Below are positions 18,425 through 27,157 of a DNA stretch of 64,000 nucleotides, in pieces. This stretch comes from Desertivirga brevis (GTDB lineage Bacteria > Bacteroidota > Bacteroidia > Sphingobacteriales > Sphingobacteriaceae), in assembly GCF_017355835.1 (NCBI RefSeq), contig NZ_JAFEWF010000008.1, positions 372,001-436,000 of the forward strand, given 5' to 3'. Under the pieces are notes generated by a model. The model worked only from the letters and a program-made list of their open reading frames with translations. It did no database searches and had not been told where the DNA came from. The translations under genes and the position numbers were made by a program. The number at the start of each line of letters is the position of its first letter. Position 1 is the stretch's first letter.

Positions 18425-19273
18425 ATGATGAAATCAATGAACTGGGACTGGGAAATAAAACCTCAGGCACCATGGGCAGGGGTTAGTTTAAAAGAACTTG
18501 GATCTTTTAAAGACCTTCTTTTTAGCATGGTGAGGAAAGAGTTCCTCAGCCAATACCAGCAGACTCTGCTTGGGCCGGTGTGGATACTTTTGTATCCTCT
18601 TTTAACCGTTGCTACTTATGTACTGGTTTTTAACAAAGTGATCGGTGTTTCCACTGAGGGCATTCCATCATTCCTTTATTACCTTACTGGAATTACCTTA
18701 TGGAATCTTTTTGCAGAGATCTTTCAGCAAACAGCTTACACCTTTGTTAATAATTCTACGGTCTTTAGTAAGGTGTATTTTCCTCGTCTTATTGCTCCGA
18801 TCTCTATTTTAGTACTTAACTTTTTACGATTCGGAATTCAATTGTTTTTTCTGGCTTCGATGCTAGCCTATTATTACTTGTCTGGCGAAATTCGATTCAA
18901 CCTCCCAAATATATTCATAGCAATTCCGGTAATAATAGTTACAGCCGGGATTGCCTTTGGCACAGGATTAGTCTTTTCCGTAATCACAGGGAAGTACAAA
19001 GACTTGTTTGGTTTACTGCAATTGATCATTCGTCTTTTGATGTTTATATGTCCGATATTCTATTCCCTAAGTTTAGTTCCAGTTAAAATTAAATGGCTGG
19101 TAAACATAAATCCTTTAAGTTCATTATTTCAATTGTTCAGGTACTCCTTACTCAACACTAGTTCTGTAGAGTTATCATCAATTATCTACAGCATTACTTT
19201 TATGCTGATTATGTTGGTCGTCGGAATAGTTCTTTTTAATAGGATGGGCGATAAGCTAATGGATGTTTTATAG
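18425..19273 (+). CDS. wzm: Wzm-type ABC-2 polysaccharide export permease
   Basis: This 282-residue protein has six hydrophobic segments (ILLYPLLTVATYVLVF, FLYYLTGITLWNLFAEI, ILVLNFLRFGIQLFFLASML, IFIAIPVIIVTAGIAFG, LIIRLLMFICPIFYSL, ITFMLIMLVVGIVLF). The family N-terminal segment is VRKEFLSQYQQTLLGPVWILLYPL. Such permeases pair with Wzt to export O-antigen or capsule from the inner leaflet. The ATG follows CTACCACAAATCGCTACCT, a doubled start motif. The ATPase gene follows 7 nt downstream, and together they form the exporter. Why an exporter of this kind sits with a flippase and polymerase in one locus is not clear from sequence. Confidence 0.9.
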   Translation: MMKSMNWDWEIKPQAPWAGVSLKELGSFKDLLFSMVRKEFLSQYQQTLLGPVWILLYPLLTVATYVLVFNKVIGVSTEGIPSFLYYLTGITLWNLFAEIFQQTAYTFVNNSTVFSKVYFPRLIAPISILVLNFLRFGIQLFFLASMLAYYYLSGEIRFNLPNIFIAIPVIIVTAGIAFGTGLVFSVITGKYKDLFGLLQLIIRLLMFICPIFYSLSLVPVKIKWLVNINPLSSLFQLFRYSLLNTSSVELSSIIYSITFMLIMLVVGIVLFNRMGDKLMDVL

Positions 19274-19280
19274 AAACCCT

Positions 19281-20540
19281 ATGTCTGAAATTATTTTGCA
19301 AGCCGAGAATGTATCTAAAAGTTACAATCTTGGATCTATCGATTCCGGATCCCTGCGGCAAGAACTACAATTATTCTGGCAAACAAAGGTGTTGAAAAGG
19401 GAAACAGACTTTTTCAAAGACGTGAATAAGAATAACCCTAAGAAACAATTCTGGGCACTGAGGGATGTGAATTTCGAAGTCAAACGAGGCGAAACCTGGG
19501 GAATTATAGGAGGGAATGGTGCTGGAAAATCTACTTTACTAAAGATTCTTTCTCGTATAATCCGACCTACAACTGGTGTGTTAAGGGGGCGAGGGAGATT
19601 GAGCAGTTTACTTGAAGTGGGGACAGGCTTTCACCAGGAACTTACAGGCCGTGAAAATATTTTCATAAACGGAAACATGCTTGGGATGAAACGTTGGGAA
19701 ATTCAGCGAAAGTTCGATGAGATTGTAGAGTTTTCAGGTGTTGAGGAGTTTATAGACACTCCGGTTAAGCGTTATTCATCTGGAATGTATGTACGTTTAG
19801 CCTTCGCTGTTGCTGCACATCTTGAACCAGATATTCTTATTGTAGATGAAGTGCTGGCGGTAGGTGATGTAGAGTTTCAAAAGAAGTGTCTTGGTAAGAT
19901 GAAGGAAGCATCTTCTGAAGATGGTCGTACAGTTATTTTTGTGAGCCATAATTTACAGGCCATTCAAAGTCTTTGTTCAAAAGCTCTTTGGTTAGAAAAG
20001 GGACGTTCGGTAGCTGCTGGTGAAGTGAAAACTGTTATTAATAGTTATTTGAGGACTCAGCAGAAAAACGCCTGGAAACACGAGTATGAATCAATAGCTC
20101 TCGCTCCCGGTAATGAACATATCCGGGTGCTGAATGTGGAGTTGATCCCAAAGTTATCAAATCCTTTAGATCAGATAGATATTCGTACCGAGCTAACGGT
20201 GAAGTTTAAATTTTATAATCTTAATAATGGAATACATTTAACTGCCAGCGTTTTGTTGTTTGGCAGTGCGGGGGAGTGCATATTTAATGTGCCATCGAAA
20301 GCTGGAGATTTTGATGCCGGCATGTTTGAGGCCGAATGCACAATTCCTGGTAACTTTTTAAATGATGGATCATATTTTATCTGTCTTTATTTCGCACGAA
20401 ACGGTACAGAAGAAATATATTGCTATAATGAATGTTTGATTTTTGATGTGGCCGATTACCGGGAAGAAACCGAGTTCTATTACAAATGGTGGGGCATAGT
20501 AAGGCCTGATTTCAAGCTTATCTTAAACAAAGTTGCCTGA
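19281..20540 (+). CDS. wzt: Wzt-type ABC exporter ATPase with C-terminal substrate domain
   Basis: I start at 19281 (MSEIILQAENVSKSYN, 419 residues). The ATG at 19263 would overlap the permease and add six residues. The nucleotide-binding domain shows Walker A GGNGAGKST (Lys83), the signature YSSGMYVRLAFA and Walker B ILIVDEVLAVGD, as in polysaccharide exporters. An insertion before Walker A (QTKVLKRETDFFKDVNKNN) is common in this family. After residue 260 a beta-rich C-terminal domain (about 150 residues, from HIRVLNVELIPK to the end) resembles the Wzt C-domain that recognises the finished, capped polymer. The pair may therefore export a defined polysaccharide. Confidence 0.92.
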   Translation: MSEIILQAENVSKSYNLGSIDSGSLRQELQLFWQTKVLKRETDFFKDVNKNNPKKQFWALRDVNFEVKRGETWGIIGGNGAGKSTLLKILSRIIRPTTGVLRGRGRLSSLLEVGTGFHQELTGRENIFINGNMLGMKRWEIQRKFDEIVEFSGVEEFIDTPVKRYSSGMYVRLAFAVAAHLEPDILIVDEVLAVGDVEFQKKCLGKMKEASSEDGRTVIFVSHNLQAIQSLCSKALWLEKGRSVAAGEVKTVINSYLRTQQKNAWKHEYESIALAPGNEHIRVLNVELIPKLSNPLDQIDIRTELTVKFKFYNLNNGIHLTASVLLFGSAGECIFNVPSKAGDFDAGMFEAECTIPGNFLNDGSYFICLYFARNGTEEIYCYNECLIFDVADYREETEFYYKWWGIVRPDFKLILNKVA

Positions 20541-20576
20541 CAGAAACAAATAAAAACTCATAAGAAATCCAGTTTA

Positions 20577-21581
20577 ATGCAAAGAATTCCATCTGCTCCT
20601 CCTAAAATAAAAACGCTTCCCGGGGATATAGAAAGACCGCTTTGGTCAGTAATGATACCTGCATTTAATTGCTCTAAATACCTCCCTGAAGCTATCGAAA
20701 GTGTACTTCAACAGGATCCCGGACCCGATAAGATGCAGATCGAAGTAATTGACGATTGCAGTACCGATGAAAATGTTGAAGCCTTAGTTCTGAAAATTGG
20801 CAAGGGGAGAGTGGGTTATTTCAGGCAGGAATGCAATGTAGGGAGCTTACGCAATTTCGAGACGTGTATAAACAGAGCTAGAGGTAGGTATATTCACCTT
20901 TTGCATGGGGATGACCGCATAAAGTATGGTTATTACAGAAAAATGGAATCACTGTTTGACCGTTTTCCTAATGCTGGTGCAGCTTTTTGTGCATGGAGTT
21001 ATATCGATAAAAATGGCGATTTGTCAAAATACTCGAGAATAGAAGCCAATCGAGACTGCATTTTGAAAAACTGGCTTGATGAACTTGCCGTTGGCGTACG
21101 CCTACAATATGTTACGATTACAGTAAAGCGGGAAGTATATGAACACCTTGGCGCTTTTTATGGTGTAACATATGGAGAGGACTGGGAAATGTGGAGCCGA
21201 ATAGCGAAACATTATCCAACAGCTTATACTCCTGATTTTCTTGCCGAGTACCGGGAGCATAATACTTCTATTTCCAGTCAAAGTTTCTTAACGGGAAAGA
21301 ATATTCAGGATATTACTAAGGTTATCAATACCATTAGTAGCTATGTTCCTCCCCGAAAGCAGCTTAAGGTAAATAGAATAGCAAGAAGGAACTATATCTA
21401 TTGGGCAACGGACGAAGCCCACAAGCAATGGCATTTCAGCCGGAATTCCAAGATGGTGAAGTCGCAGTTAAAGGAGATCACCAATACTTATCTTGATTTT
21501 CCATTATTTATAAAGCTTAGCAAGCTAATGGTTAAAGTACAACTGTATTCTGTTGTTAGTAAGTTGCAATCAATCCTATGA
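20577..21581 (+). CDS. GT2 family glycosyltransferase, paralogue B flanking the ABC exporter
   Basis: This 334-residue GT-A enzyme is strikingly like the gene at 17348: RPLWSVMIPAFNC, QIEVIDDCSTDENVEALV, GKGRVGYFRQECNVGSLRNFETCINRARGRYIHLLHGDDR, then VYEHLGAFYGVTYGEDWEMWSRIAKHYPTAYTP. The differences gather in the C-terminal third, which usually sets acceptor choice. A plausible history is duplication followed by divergence, with the exporter genes in between. The gene overlaps the next one by four bases (ATGA), which indicates translational coupling. The specificity is unknown. Confidence 0.88.
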   Translation: MQRIPSAPPKIKTLPGDIERPLWSVMIPAFNCSKYLPEAIESVLQQDPGPDKMQIEVIDDCSTDENVEALVLKIGKGRVGYFRQECNVGSLRNFETCINRARGRYIHLLHGDDRIKYGYYRKMESLFDRFPNAGAAFCAWSYIDKNGDLSKYSRIEANRDCILKNWLDELAVGVRLQYVTITVKREVYEHLGAFYGVTYGEDWEMWSRIAKHYPTAYTPDFLAEYREHNTSISSQSFLTGKNIQDITKVINTISSYVPPRKQLKVNRIARRNYIYWATDEAHKQWHFSRNSKMVKSQLKEITNTYLDFPLFIKLSKLMVKVQLYSVVSKLQSIL

Positions 21582-22855
21582 TAGAAGGTATATCTACGAT
21601 CGTTCATCATTTTCAATTAGAGGTAACCGGTTTTCAATTCGAATTATCCCAATTAAATCTGTACAATTACTACTGCGTGTTTTGGTGGAAGAATATTCCT
21701 CTGGGAGATTTTGTATTTGAGACAAAAAGGGGATATGATAAGATTGCTTTGAAATCGAAAATTTGGGAGGCAATTCAACCCTCTTTAAAAAGGTATACGA
21801 ATACAAGTTCTATATTGGAGGAGCTTAGACTATTATTCTTCCTTGAGAAGAAATTACTGTTCTTCAACCTGATGGAAAAAGTATTTGGCGAATTGACAGT
21901 TTTAAAAGAGCAAGGCAAACTCGACGTATCGGTAGTGATTTGCACCCGTAATAGAAGCACTTCGTTAAAAGACTGTTTATACCATATTTATTCCCAGGAA
22001 TATTTACCAAGGGAGGTAATTGTTGTAGACAACGCTCCTTCGGATGACAGTACGGAACAAGTAGTGTTGGGCTTAAAGCGCGCAGGCCTAAAATACGTTC
22101 GAGAGCCACGTGCGGGACTGGATATAGCAAGAAACACAGGTGCTAAAACAGCGAGAGGGTCAATTGTATTGTATACAGATGACGATGTTAAAGTGCACCC
22201 GCTGTGGGTGTATCAAACATGGCTGGAATTTGAAAAAGAAGACATCGACGCTCTTACCGGGTTGGTTATTGCCTCTTCTTTGGAAACCGAAAGTCAGCAA
22301 ATCTTTGAGAGGTTCTGGAGCTTTAACCGAGGATATAAAGATATTAACTTTGATAAGTCGTTTGTTAGCATAAAAGGTCGGGTACCGCGTGTTTGGGAGA
22401 TAGGGGCGGGTGCTAATATGGCATTCAAAAAAGAAGTACTCGACCGCGTTAATTATTTTGATGAAAGATTAGATGTTGGAGCAGCTGGATGTAGTGGAGA
22501 TTCGGAAATTTGGTACCGTATTTTACTAAAAGGCTTCAAAATCCGATACTGTCCAAGAGTTGTAGTGTTCCATGAACATCGAAGGGAAATAAGCGCACTA
22601 CATAAACAGCTCTATAATTACATGCGAGGTCATGTGGCTGCTGCGCTGATCCAGCAGAGTTATCATAAGGAAGTCGGTTACAAAAAATATTTATATATCG
22701 ATCTGCCCAGGTATTACCTATCACTTCTAAAACATGGTTTTCCAAATTATACTTCCAGGTATAAAACATTAAGAAGTGAAATAAAAGGCGTAATATCCGG
22801 TGTTAAGTTTTTTAATAAATGCAGGAATATTCCTGCAATCAATCCTAATAACTAA
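21578..22855 (+). CDS. GT2 family glycosyltransferase with unusual N-terminal domain
   Basis: This 425-residue protein has its GT2 core only from about residue 110 (LDVSVVICTRNRSTSLKDCL, EVIVVDNAPSDDSTEQVV, RNTGAKTARGSIVLYTDDDVKVHPLW, EIGAGANMAFKKEVLD). The first 110 residues (with YNYYCVFWWKNIPLGDF and a charged helical part, LEELRLLFFLEKKLLFF) are not part of a standard GT2 enzyme and I do not recognise them. They could bind a partner or an acceptor. The core ends in a basic region (KKYLYIDLPRYYLSLLKHGF). The start codon overlaps the stop of the upstream paralogue. Confidence 0.85.
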   Translation: MIEGISTIVHHFQLEVTGFQFELSQLNLYNYYCVFWWKNIPLGDFVFETKRGYDKIALKSKIWEAIQPSLKRYTNTSSILEELRLLFFLEKKLLFFNLMEKVFGELTVLKEQGKLDVSVVICTRNRSTSLKDCLYHIYSQEYLPREVIVVDNAPSDDSTEQVVLGLKRAGLKYVREPRAGLDIARNTGAKTARGSIVLYTDDDVKVHPLWVYQTWLEFEKEDIDALTGLVIASSLETESQQIFERFWSFNRGYKDINFDKSFVSIKGRVPRVWEIGAGANMAFKKEVLDRVNYFDERLDVGAAGCSGDSEIWYRILLKGFKIRYCPRVVVFHEHRREISALHKQLYNYMRGHVAAALIQQSYHKEVGYKKYLYIDLPRYYLSLLKHGFPNYTSRYKTLRSEIKGVISGVKFFNKCRNIPAINPNN

Positions 22856-23195
22856 GAACTTACATTAAAATAAGTCCTTCCAGTTTCTAGTCAACATCAA
22901 GCTACCACAAACTTTATCCGGACTAATCCTCTTGTCAATTTCCAAATTGATAATGCTTCTACCACGGCATTCCAATCAGGTCAAGAATTATGTCTCCGGG
23001 TTCCCTTTCAGGTTAATTTTCGCTCTGCGAAATGATAGTCTTCTAGGGTGGTGTTGATCAAGCTGCTAATTTCCTGAGATCTTGGCTGACGCCTAACTAG
23101 GGTGTCCTGGAGAAGTATTGTTTTAACTTTTCCTGGCATAGCCATGCCATTTTCTCTGGTTTTCCAGAATTCTTTTACTCTCAATATTCTAAGCT
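22856..23195. other. 340-bp intergenic stretch with two small hairpins and no gene
   Basis: I see no coding frame of convincing length here. It contains GCTACCACAAAC near 22902 and TTCTACCACGG near 22951, which resemble the start-proximal motif of this locus but have no adjacent start. There is also a perfect TTTCGC-TCT-GCGAAA hairpin at 23018-23032, and TGGCAT-AGCC-ATGCCA at 23134-23149 followed by a short T-rich run. The latter could be a weak terminator before the last glycosyltransferase gene. Confidence 0.5.
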
Positions 23196-24521
23196 ATGAA
23201 GACGAAAAAATCATCTGTTCTGATTATCGGAATCAACTTTCATCCCGAACCAACTGGTATCGGAAAGTATACCGGTGAACTTGGGTTTTACCTCAGCCAG
23301 AACGATTTCAACGTAGATGTGATTACTGGATTCCCCTATTACCCTAATTGGAAAGTGTTTGACGGATATGGTAATTGGTTTTATACTAATCAAACTGTCG
23401 ACGGTGTTAACATAACGCGATGTCCTTTGTACGTACCGGCGAAAATGACAGGTTTAAAGAGAATGCTGCAAGACCTCACATTTTTTATCACAGCCTTTTT
23501 TGTTCTGGTTCAAAAAATGATATTCTGTAAACAATATGAGATGTTGTTTGTCGCTTCGCCTTCTTTCTTGTCAGGTTTCTTAGGTGGCTTATATCGATTT
23601 TTCTATCGAAAGACTAAGTTCGTTTATCATATACAGGATTTACAGATTGATGCCGCAGAAGAATTAGGAATGATTAAGAGTAATAGTCTTCTTAAAATAA
23701 TGAAGTATTTGGAACGATCTATCCTTGATCATGCAGACTGGGTTACTACTATTTCGGATGGGATGCAGAAGCGAATAGCAGAGAAAGATTGTCGTTTACA
23801 AAGACAATACATATTTCCCAACTGGGTCGATTTTAGCATGATTAAAGCTAAAAAGCCGAACCTTTCGGTTATTAAAAAACTAAACATACCGGTCGACAAA
23901 CGATTGGTCTTCTACTCGGGAGCAGTAGGTGAAAAGCAGGGGCTGGAGGTAATTCTTGACATGGCTCAAAATGCAAAAGAAGCCTTGCCTGACGTTTTCT
24001 TTGTCATTGCAGGGTCTGGCCCTTATGCAAACGTATTAAAGGAAAAGGCTAGTAAACAAGATTTGAATAACCTCATGTTCATTGGATTACAAGAACTTGA
24101 TGTGTTCAATGAATTGTTGAATTTCGCGTTCATACATCTGGTAATACAAAAAGACAAGGCTAGCAATTTGCTGCTGCCGTCTAAGCTTACCAATATTCTT
24201 GCAGTAGGAGGGCTTTGCATTGTTACAGCCGCTGAAGAGACATCTCTGCATCAAATTGTAGCAGGCAATAATATGGGAATGGTGATAAAGCCTGAATGTA
24301 CAAACGCTTTGTGGACCGCTATCTCTGATGCCTGTACCGACTCTGATCTCGTAGATGAGTATAAGAAGAACGCCCTTGTATATGCCTCAAAATATCTTAG
24401 AAAGGAATCGATCATTGAGAATTTCTTATATGAAGTTGGAATTGGAAACCGTAGAACAGAATTGGTTCCTACGCCAGTTTTGGATTACGAACTAGCTGGA
24501 GTGGAAACACTTCAGAATTAA
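23196..24521 (+). CDS. WcaI-like GT4 glycosyltransferase
   Basis: This 441-residue GT-B enzyme is of the WcaI type. The N-terminus SVLIIGINFHPEPTGIGKYTGELGFYLSQNDFNVDVITGFPYYPNW is diagnostic. It is followed by a membrane-associated stretch (LTFFITAFFVLVQKM), HIQDLQIDAAEELGM, FPNWVDFSMIK, and the C-domain LVFYSGAVGEKQGLEVIL with VIQKDKASNLLLPSKLTNILAVGG. In colanic acid synthesis WcaI adds a sugar to the lipid-linked intermediate; here the role is inferred. It is 340 bp from the rest of the locus and ends at the convergent terminator, so it may have its own promoter. Confidence 0.88.
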   Translation: MKTKKSSVLIIGINFHPEPTGIGKYTGELGFYLSQNDFNVDVITGFPYYPNWKVFDGYGNWFYTNQTVDGVNITRCPLYVPAKMTGLKRMLQDLTFFITAFFVLVQKMIFCKQYEMLFVASPSFLSGFLGGLYRFFYRKTKFVYHIQDLQIDAAEELGMIKSNSLLKIMKYLERSILDHADWVTTISDGMQKRIAEKDCRLQRQYIFPNWVDFSMIKAKKPNLSVIKKLNIPVDKRLVFYSGAVGEKQGLEVILDMAQNAKEALPDVFFVIAGSGPYANVLKEKASKQDLNNLMFIGLQELDVFNELLNFAFIHLVIQKDKASNLLLPSKLTNILAVGGLCIVTAAEETSLHQIVAGNNMGMVIKPECTNALWTAISDACTDSDLVDEYKKNALVYASKYLRKESIIENFLYEVGIGNRRTELVPTPVLDYELAGVETLQN

Positions 24522-24551
24522 AAACGCAGCTGTGTAATCATTTATAAGTGT

Positions 24552-24627
24552 AAAAAGATCCCGACTTATGGTTAGATTGATGTAGTGGTAGACATCTCTT
24601 TAATCCATATTTCGGGTATCTTTTTTT
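24552..24627. terminator. Bidirectional terminator between convergent genes
   Basis: The left arm AAAAAGATCCCGACTTATGG (24552-24571) pairs with the right arm at 24605-24627 (CCATATTTCGGGTATC then a T7 run), with one bulge and one 2x2 mismatch. The A-run on one side and T-run on the other give a U-tract for both directions. An inner hairpin (GATGT at 24579-24583 with ACATC at 24592-24596) fills the loop. It lies between the + glycosyltransferase gene and the - PBP1A gene. Confidence 0.75.
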
Positions 24628-24643
24628 AAGACAAGCCTCTTCT

Positions 24644-27073
24644 TTACCAATTAAATAATTTCCATCCCTTTTTCTTGCCTTTTTTATTCTTGTTCTTGTT
24701 TTTGAATAAGCGGTTGAAGAAAGACTCTTTTTTCTCCTCAATGACAGGTACTTCAGGTTCTTCATATTTGACAGAAGGACATGAAAGCCTATTTTGAAGC
24801 TCTGAACTTAAAGGATCAAAGTTTGAGTAATTGTAGAGCTGAAAAGCTGCCTGTCTTGTTATATTTTTCATAAACTCTCCCCAAACAGGTAATGCTGTAT
24901 GCCCACCCTGACCTAAGTTCAAAGTCCTAAAGCGTATAAGGGGACTTTCTCCTCCAACCCAAACGCCAGTAACAAGCTCCGGTGTTATTCCAATGAACCA
25001 CCCATCCGCGTGGTTTTGAGTTGTTCCAGTCTTCCCGGCGATATCCATTGTGAGCCCGTACTCACTTTTCAATCGTGAAGCTGTTCCTTCCTCAACTACA
25101 CCCTTTAAAAGTTCAAGCATCGTCCGCGCGTTATAGGCAGAGAACGCGAATTTTGGTTCGGTAGGAACAAAGCTTTTTAGCGGCTTTCCAATCCTGTCTG
25201 TAATCCTCAACAGATACACGGGCGCCTGCATTCTTCCATTATTTAGAAAGGTTGAATAGGCAGGTACCATCTCAAAAAGTGAAAGGTTTGCTGTGCCCAA
25301 AGCAATGGACGGAACTGCAGGAATCGTGCTTTTTATTCCAAGTTGACGAGCAAATTGAATGGTAGCTTGGATGCCTGTTCGCATTAATATTTGCGCCGAG
25401 ATTGTATTAATCGAATGCGCAAGAGCTCCTCGCATACTGTACTCTCCTCCGTATTGCCCATCTGAGTTTTGCGGCGACCAATTTTCATACCCAGGGTAAG
25501 TGATTCGCGTATTTTGAAAATACTCACAGGGTTCAATTCCGTTTTGAAGAGCTGCTGCATACACGAAAGGTTTGAAGGTTGAACCTACTTGTCGCCTTGA
25601 TAAAACGTGGTCATATTTAAATGTATTGTAATTTATTCCCCCTACCCATGCTTTTATGAACCCCGTTCTAGGATCCATGGACAATAATCCTGTGTTGAGC
25701 ATTTTCTGGTAGTATCTTATAGAATCTAAGGGACTTATTTTTACCTTCCTTGTTCCCCATCCTGTATATAATTCAATATTTACTTTTTTTCTGAATTCTT
25801 CCTTTATTTCGTCTTCAGACAAGCCTTCTTCCTGCAGTTGTTTATATCGAGGGGATCTTTGTACAGCCTTATCAATTAGCTCAGTGTTCCTTCCCCATGG
25901 ACTTCTGCCACGCCAATGATTGTCAAATTCTTCCTGAAGCACTCTTAGCCGGCTATTAACTGCTTTCTCTGCCGCTTTTTGTATACGCGAATCTATCGTA
26001 GTATAAATTTTTAGGCCGTCTGAGTATAAATCGTACGACTCCCCATTTTCTTTCATTTGGCTTTTACAGAATTCTTCCAATTGAGGGCGTAGGAATTCTT
26101 TGAAGTATGGGCCTAGTTCAACATACTCATTCCGATTGTTATAGTTTAATGTCAGAGGTAAGGCTTTTAACGAGTCGGCCTTGTTTTTTTCAAGAACACG
26201 GTACTTAACCATCTGGTTTAGTACTACGTTTCGTCTTTGTTTTGCTCTTTCAGGATGAAGTTTCGGATTATAAGTCGTGGTAGCTTTAAGCATCCCGACA
26301 AGTACAGCAGCTTGCTCTATTTTTATTTTCTTTGCCGAAGTGTCAAAAAAACGTTGTGCCGCCCGCTCTATTCCGAAAATATTACCTCCCATGGGTACAG
26401 TGTTTAAATAGAGCTCAAGGATTTGTTCTTTGGAATATACATCCTCAAATCTGTTAGCGATTATCATTTCCTTTAACTTATTGATGGGAGTGCTTAGAAA
26501 AGAATAACGCTGGCGAGGGTAGAGGTTTTTAGCAAGTTGTTGGGTAATAGTACTGCCACCTCCTGAACTTTCTTGTTGCAATAACAAGGTCTTAAAGACA
26601 ACTCGAAGCATACTTCTTGAATCAATTCCACTATGCTTGTAAAAGCGTGAATCTTCGGTTGCTACTAGGGCACCTATTACATTCTCGGAAATTTGGTTGT
26701 AGGTTATGTTAGTGCGATCTTGTTTATAAAATCTTCCCAAAAGCACTCCGTCTGCTGAATATACCACCGAGGGTGCGCTCGTCTGCAACATACTAAGTTC
26801 ATGAGTGGATGGAATACTTCCGAATACGCCCAGTAATACCGCAAGAAATAAAGTGAAAAAGCCAATGAGAAGAGTTAGCATGAATATTCCTGCAATTCTT
26901 CCAATTTTTTTGAAGGTAACAGATGAATAGTGACTTGGGGCTCTATGAACCTCATTTCTGGAATGCCGGGTATAATGTTTGGTTCCAAGTATTCCCTTTA
27001 GCTTACTGGAAAGCCGATTTAGGAAAGAAAGTGCGGCCTTGGACTTGCTTTTACGCCTGATAATTTTCTTCAA
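24644..27073 (-). CDS. mrcA: Bifunctional class A penicillin-binding protein (PBP1A-like)
   Basis: This 809-residue protein has the class A order. A basic cytoplasmic N-terminus (IIRRKSKSKAALSFLNRLSS) is followed by one membrane span (IAGIFMLTLLIGFFTLFLAVLLG). The GT51 transglycosylase domain comes next (TEDSRFYKHSGIDSRSM, catalytic Glu140; GGGSTITQQLAKNLY). The transpeptidase has SxxK GSTFKPF (Ser498, Lys501), SIN (SINTISAQ) and KTGT in GKTGTTQNHADGWFIG. It polymerises and crosslinks peptidoglycan on the outside of the inner membrane. A Lys-rich C-terminal tail (FNRLFKNKNKNKKGKKKG) is not part of the catalytic core. It is transcribed towards the exopolysaccharide locus and separated from it by a shared terminator. 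Confidence 0.95.
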   Translation of the reverse strand: MKKIIRRKSKSKAALSFLNRLSSKLKGILGTKHYTRHSRNEVHRAPSHYSSVTFKKIGRIAGIFMLTLLIGFFTLFLAVLLGVFGSIPSTHELSMLQTSAPSVVYSADGVLLGRFYKQDRTNITYNQISENVIGALVATEDSRFYKHSGIDSRSMLRVVFKTLLLQQESSGGGSTITQQLAKNLYPRQRYSFLSTPINKLKEMIIANRFEDVYSKEQILELYLNTVPMGGNIFGIERAAQRFFDTSAKKIKIEQAAVLVGMLKATTTYNPKLHPERAKQRRNVVLNQMVKYRVLEKNKADSLKALPLTLNYNNRNEYVELGPYFKEFLRPQLEEFCKSQMKENGESYDLYSDGLKIYTTIDSRIQKAAEKAVNSRLRVLQEEFDNHWRGRSPWGRNTELIDKAVQRSPRYKQLQEEGLSEDEIKEEFRKKVNIELYTGWGTRKVKISPLDSIRYYQKMLNTGLLSMDPRTGFIKAWVGGINYNTFKYDHVLSRRQVGSTFKPFVYAAALQNGIEPCEYFQNTRITYPGYENWSPQNSDGQYGGEYSMRGALAHSINTISAQILMRTGIQATIQFARQLGIKSTIPAVPSIALGTANLSLFEMVPAYSTFLNNGRMQAPVYLLRITDRIGKPLKSFVPTEPKFAFSAYNARTMLELLKGVVEEGTASRLKSEYGLTMDIAGKTGTTQNHADGWFIGITPELVTGVWVGGESPLIRFRTLNLGQGGHTALPVWGEFMKNITRQAAFQLYNYSNFDPLSSELQNRLSCPSVKYEEPEVPVIEEKKESFFNRLFKNKNKNKKGKKKGWKLFNW

Positions 27074-27157
27074 AATAAAAAATAGGAAAACAAAAAATTG
27101 AGCAAAGACGCAGCGGTCCGAGATTAATGCTGTGTCTTTGCAAATAAAGCAGAGTTC

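Noticed and set aside
22856..23195. Remnant of an insertion sequence or broken gene
   Set aside because: No transposase-like frame, no terminal inverted repeats and no target duplication were seen. It is listed as a gap with small hairpins only.
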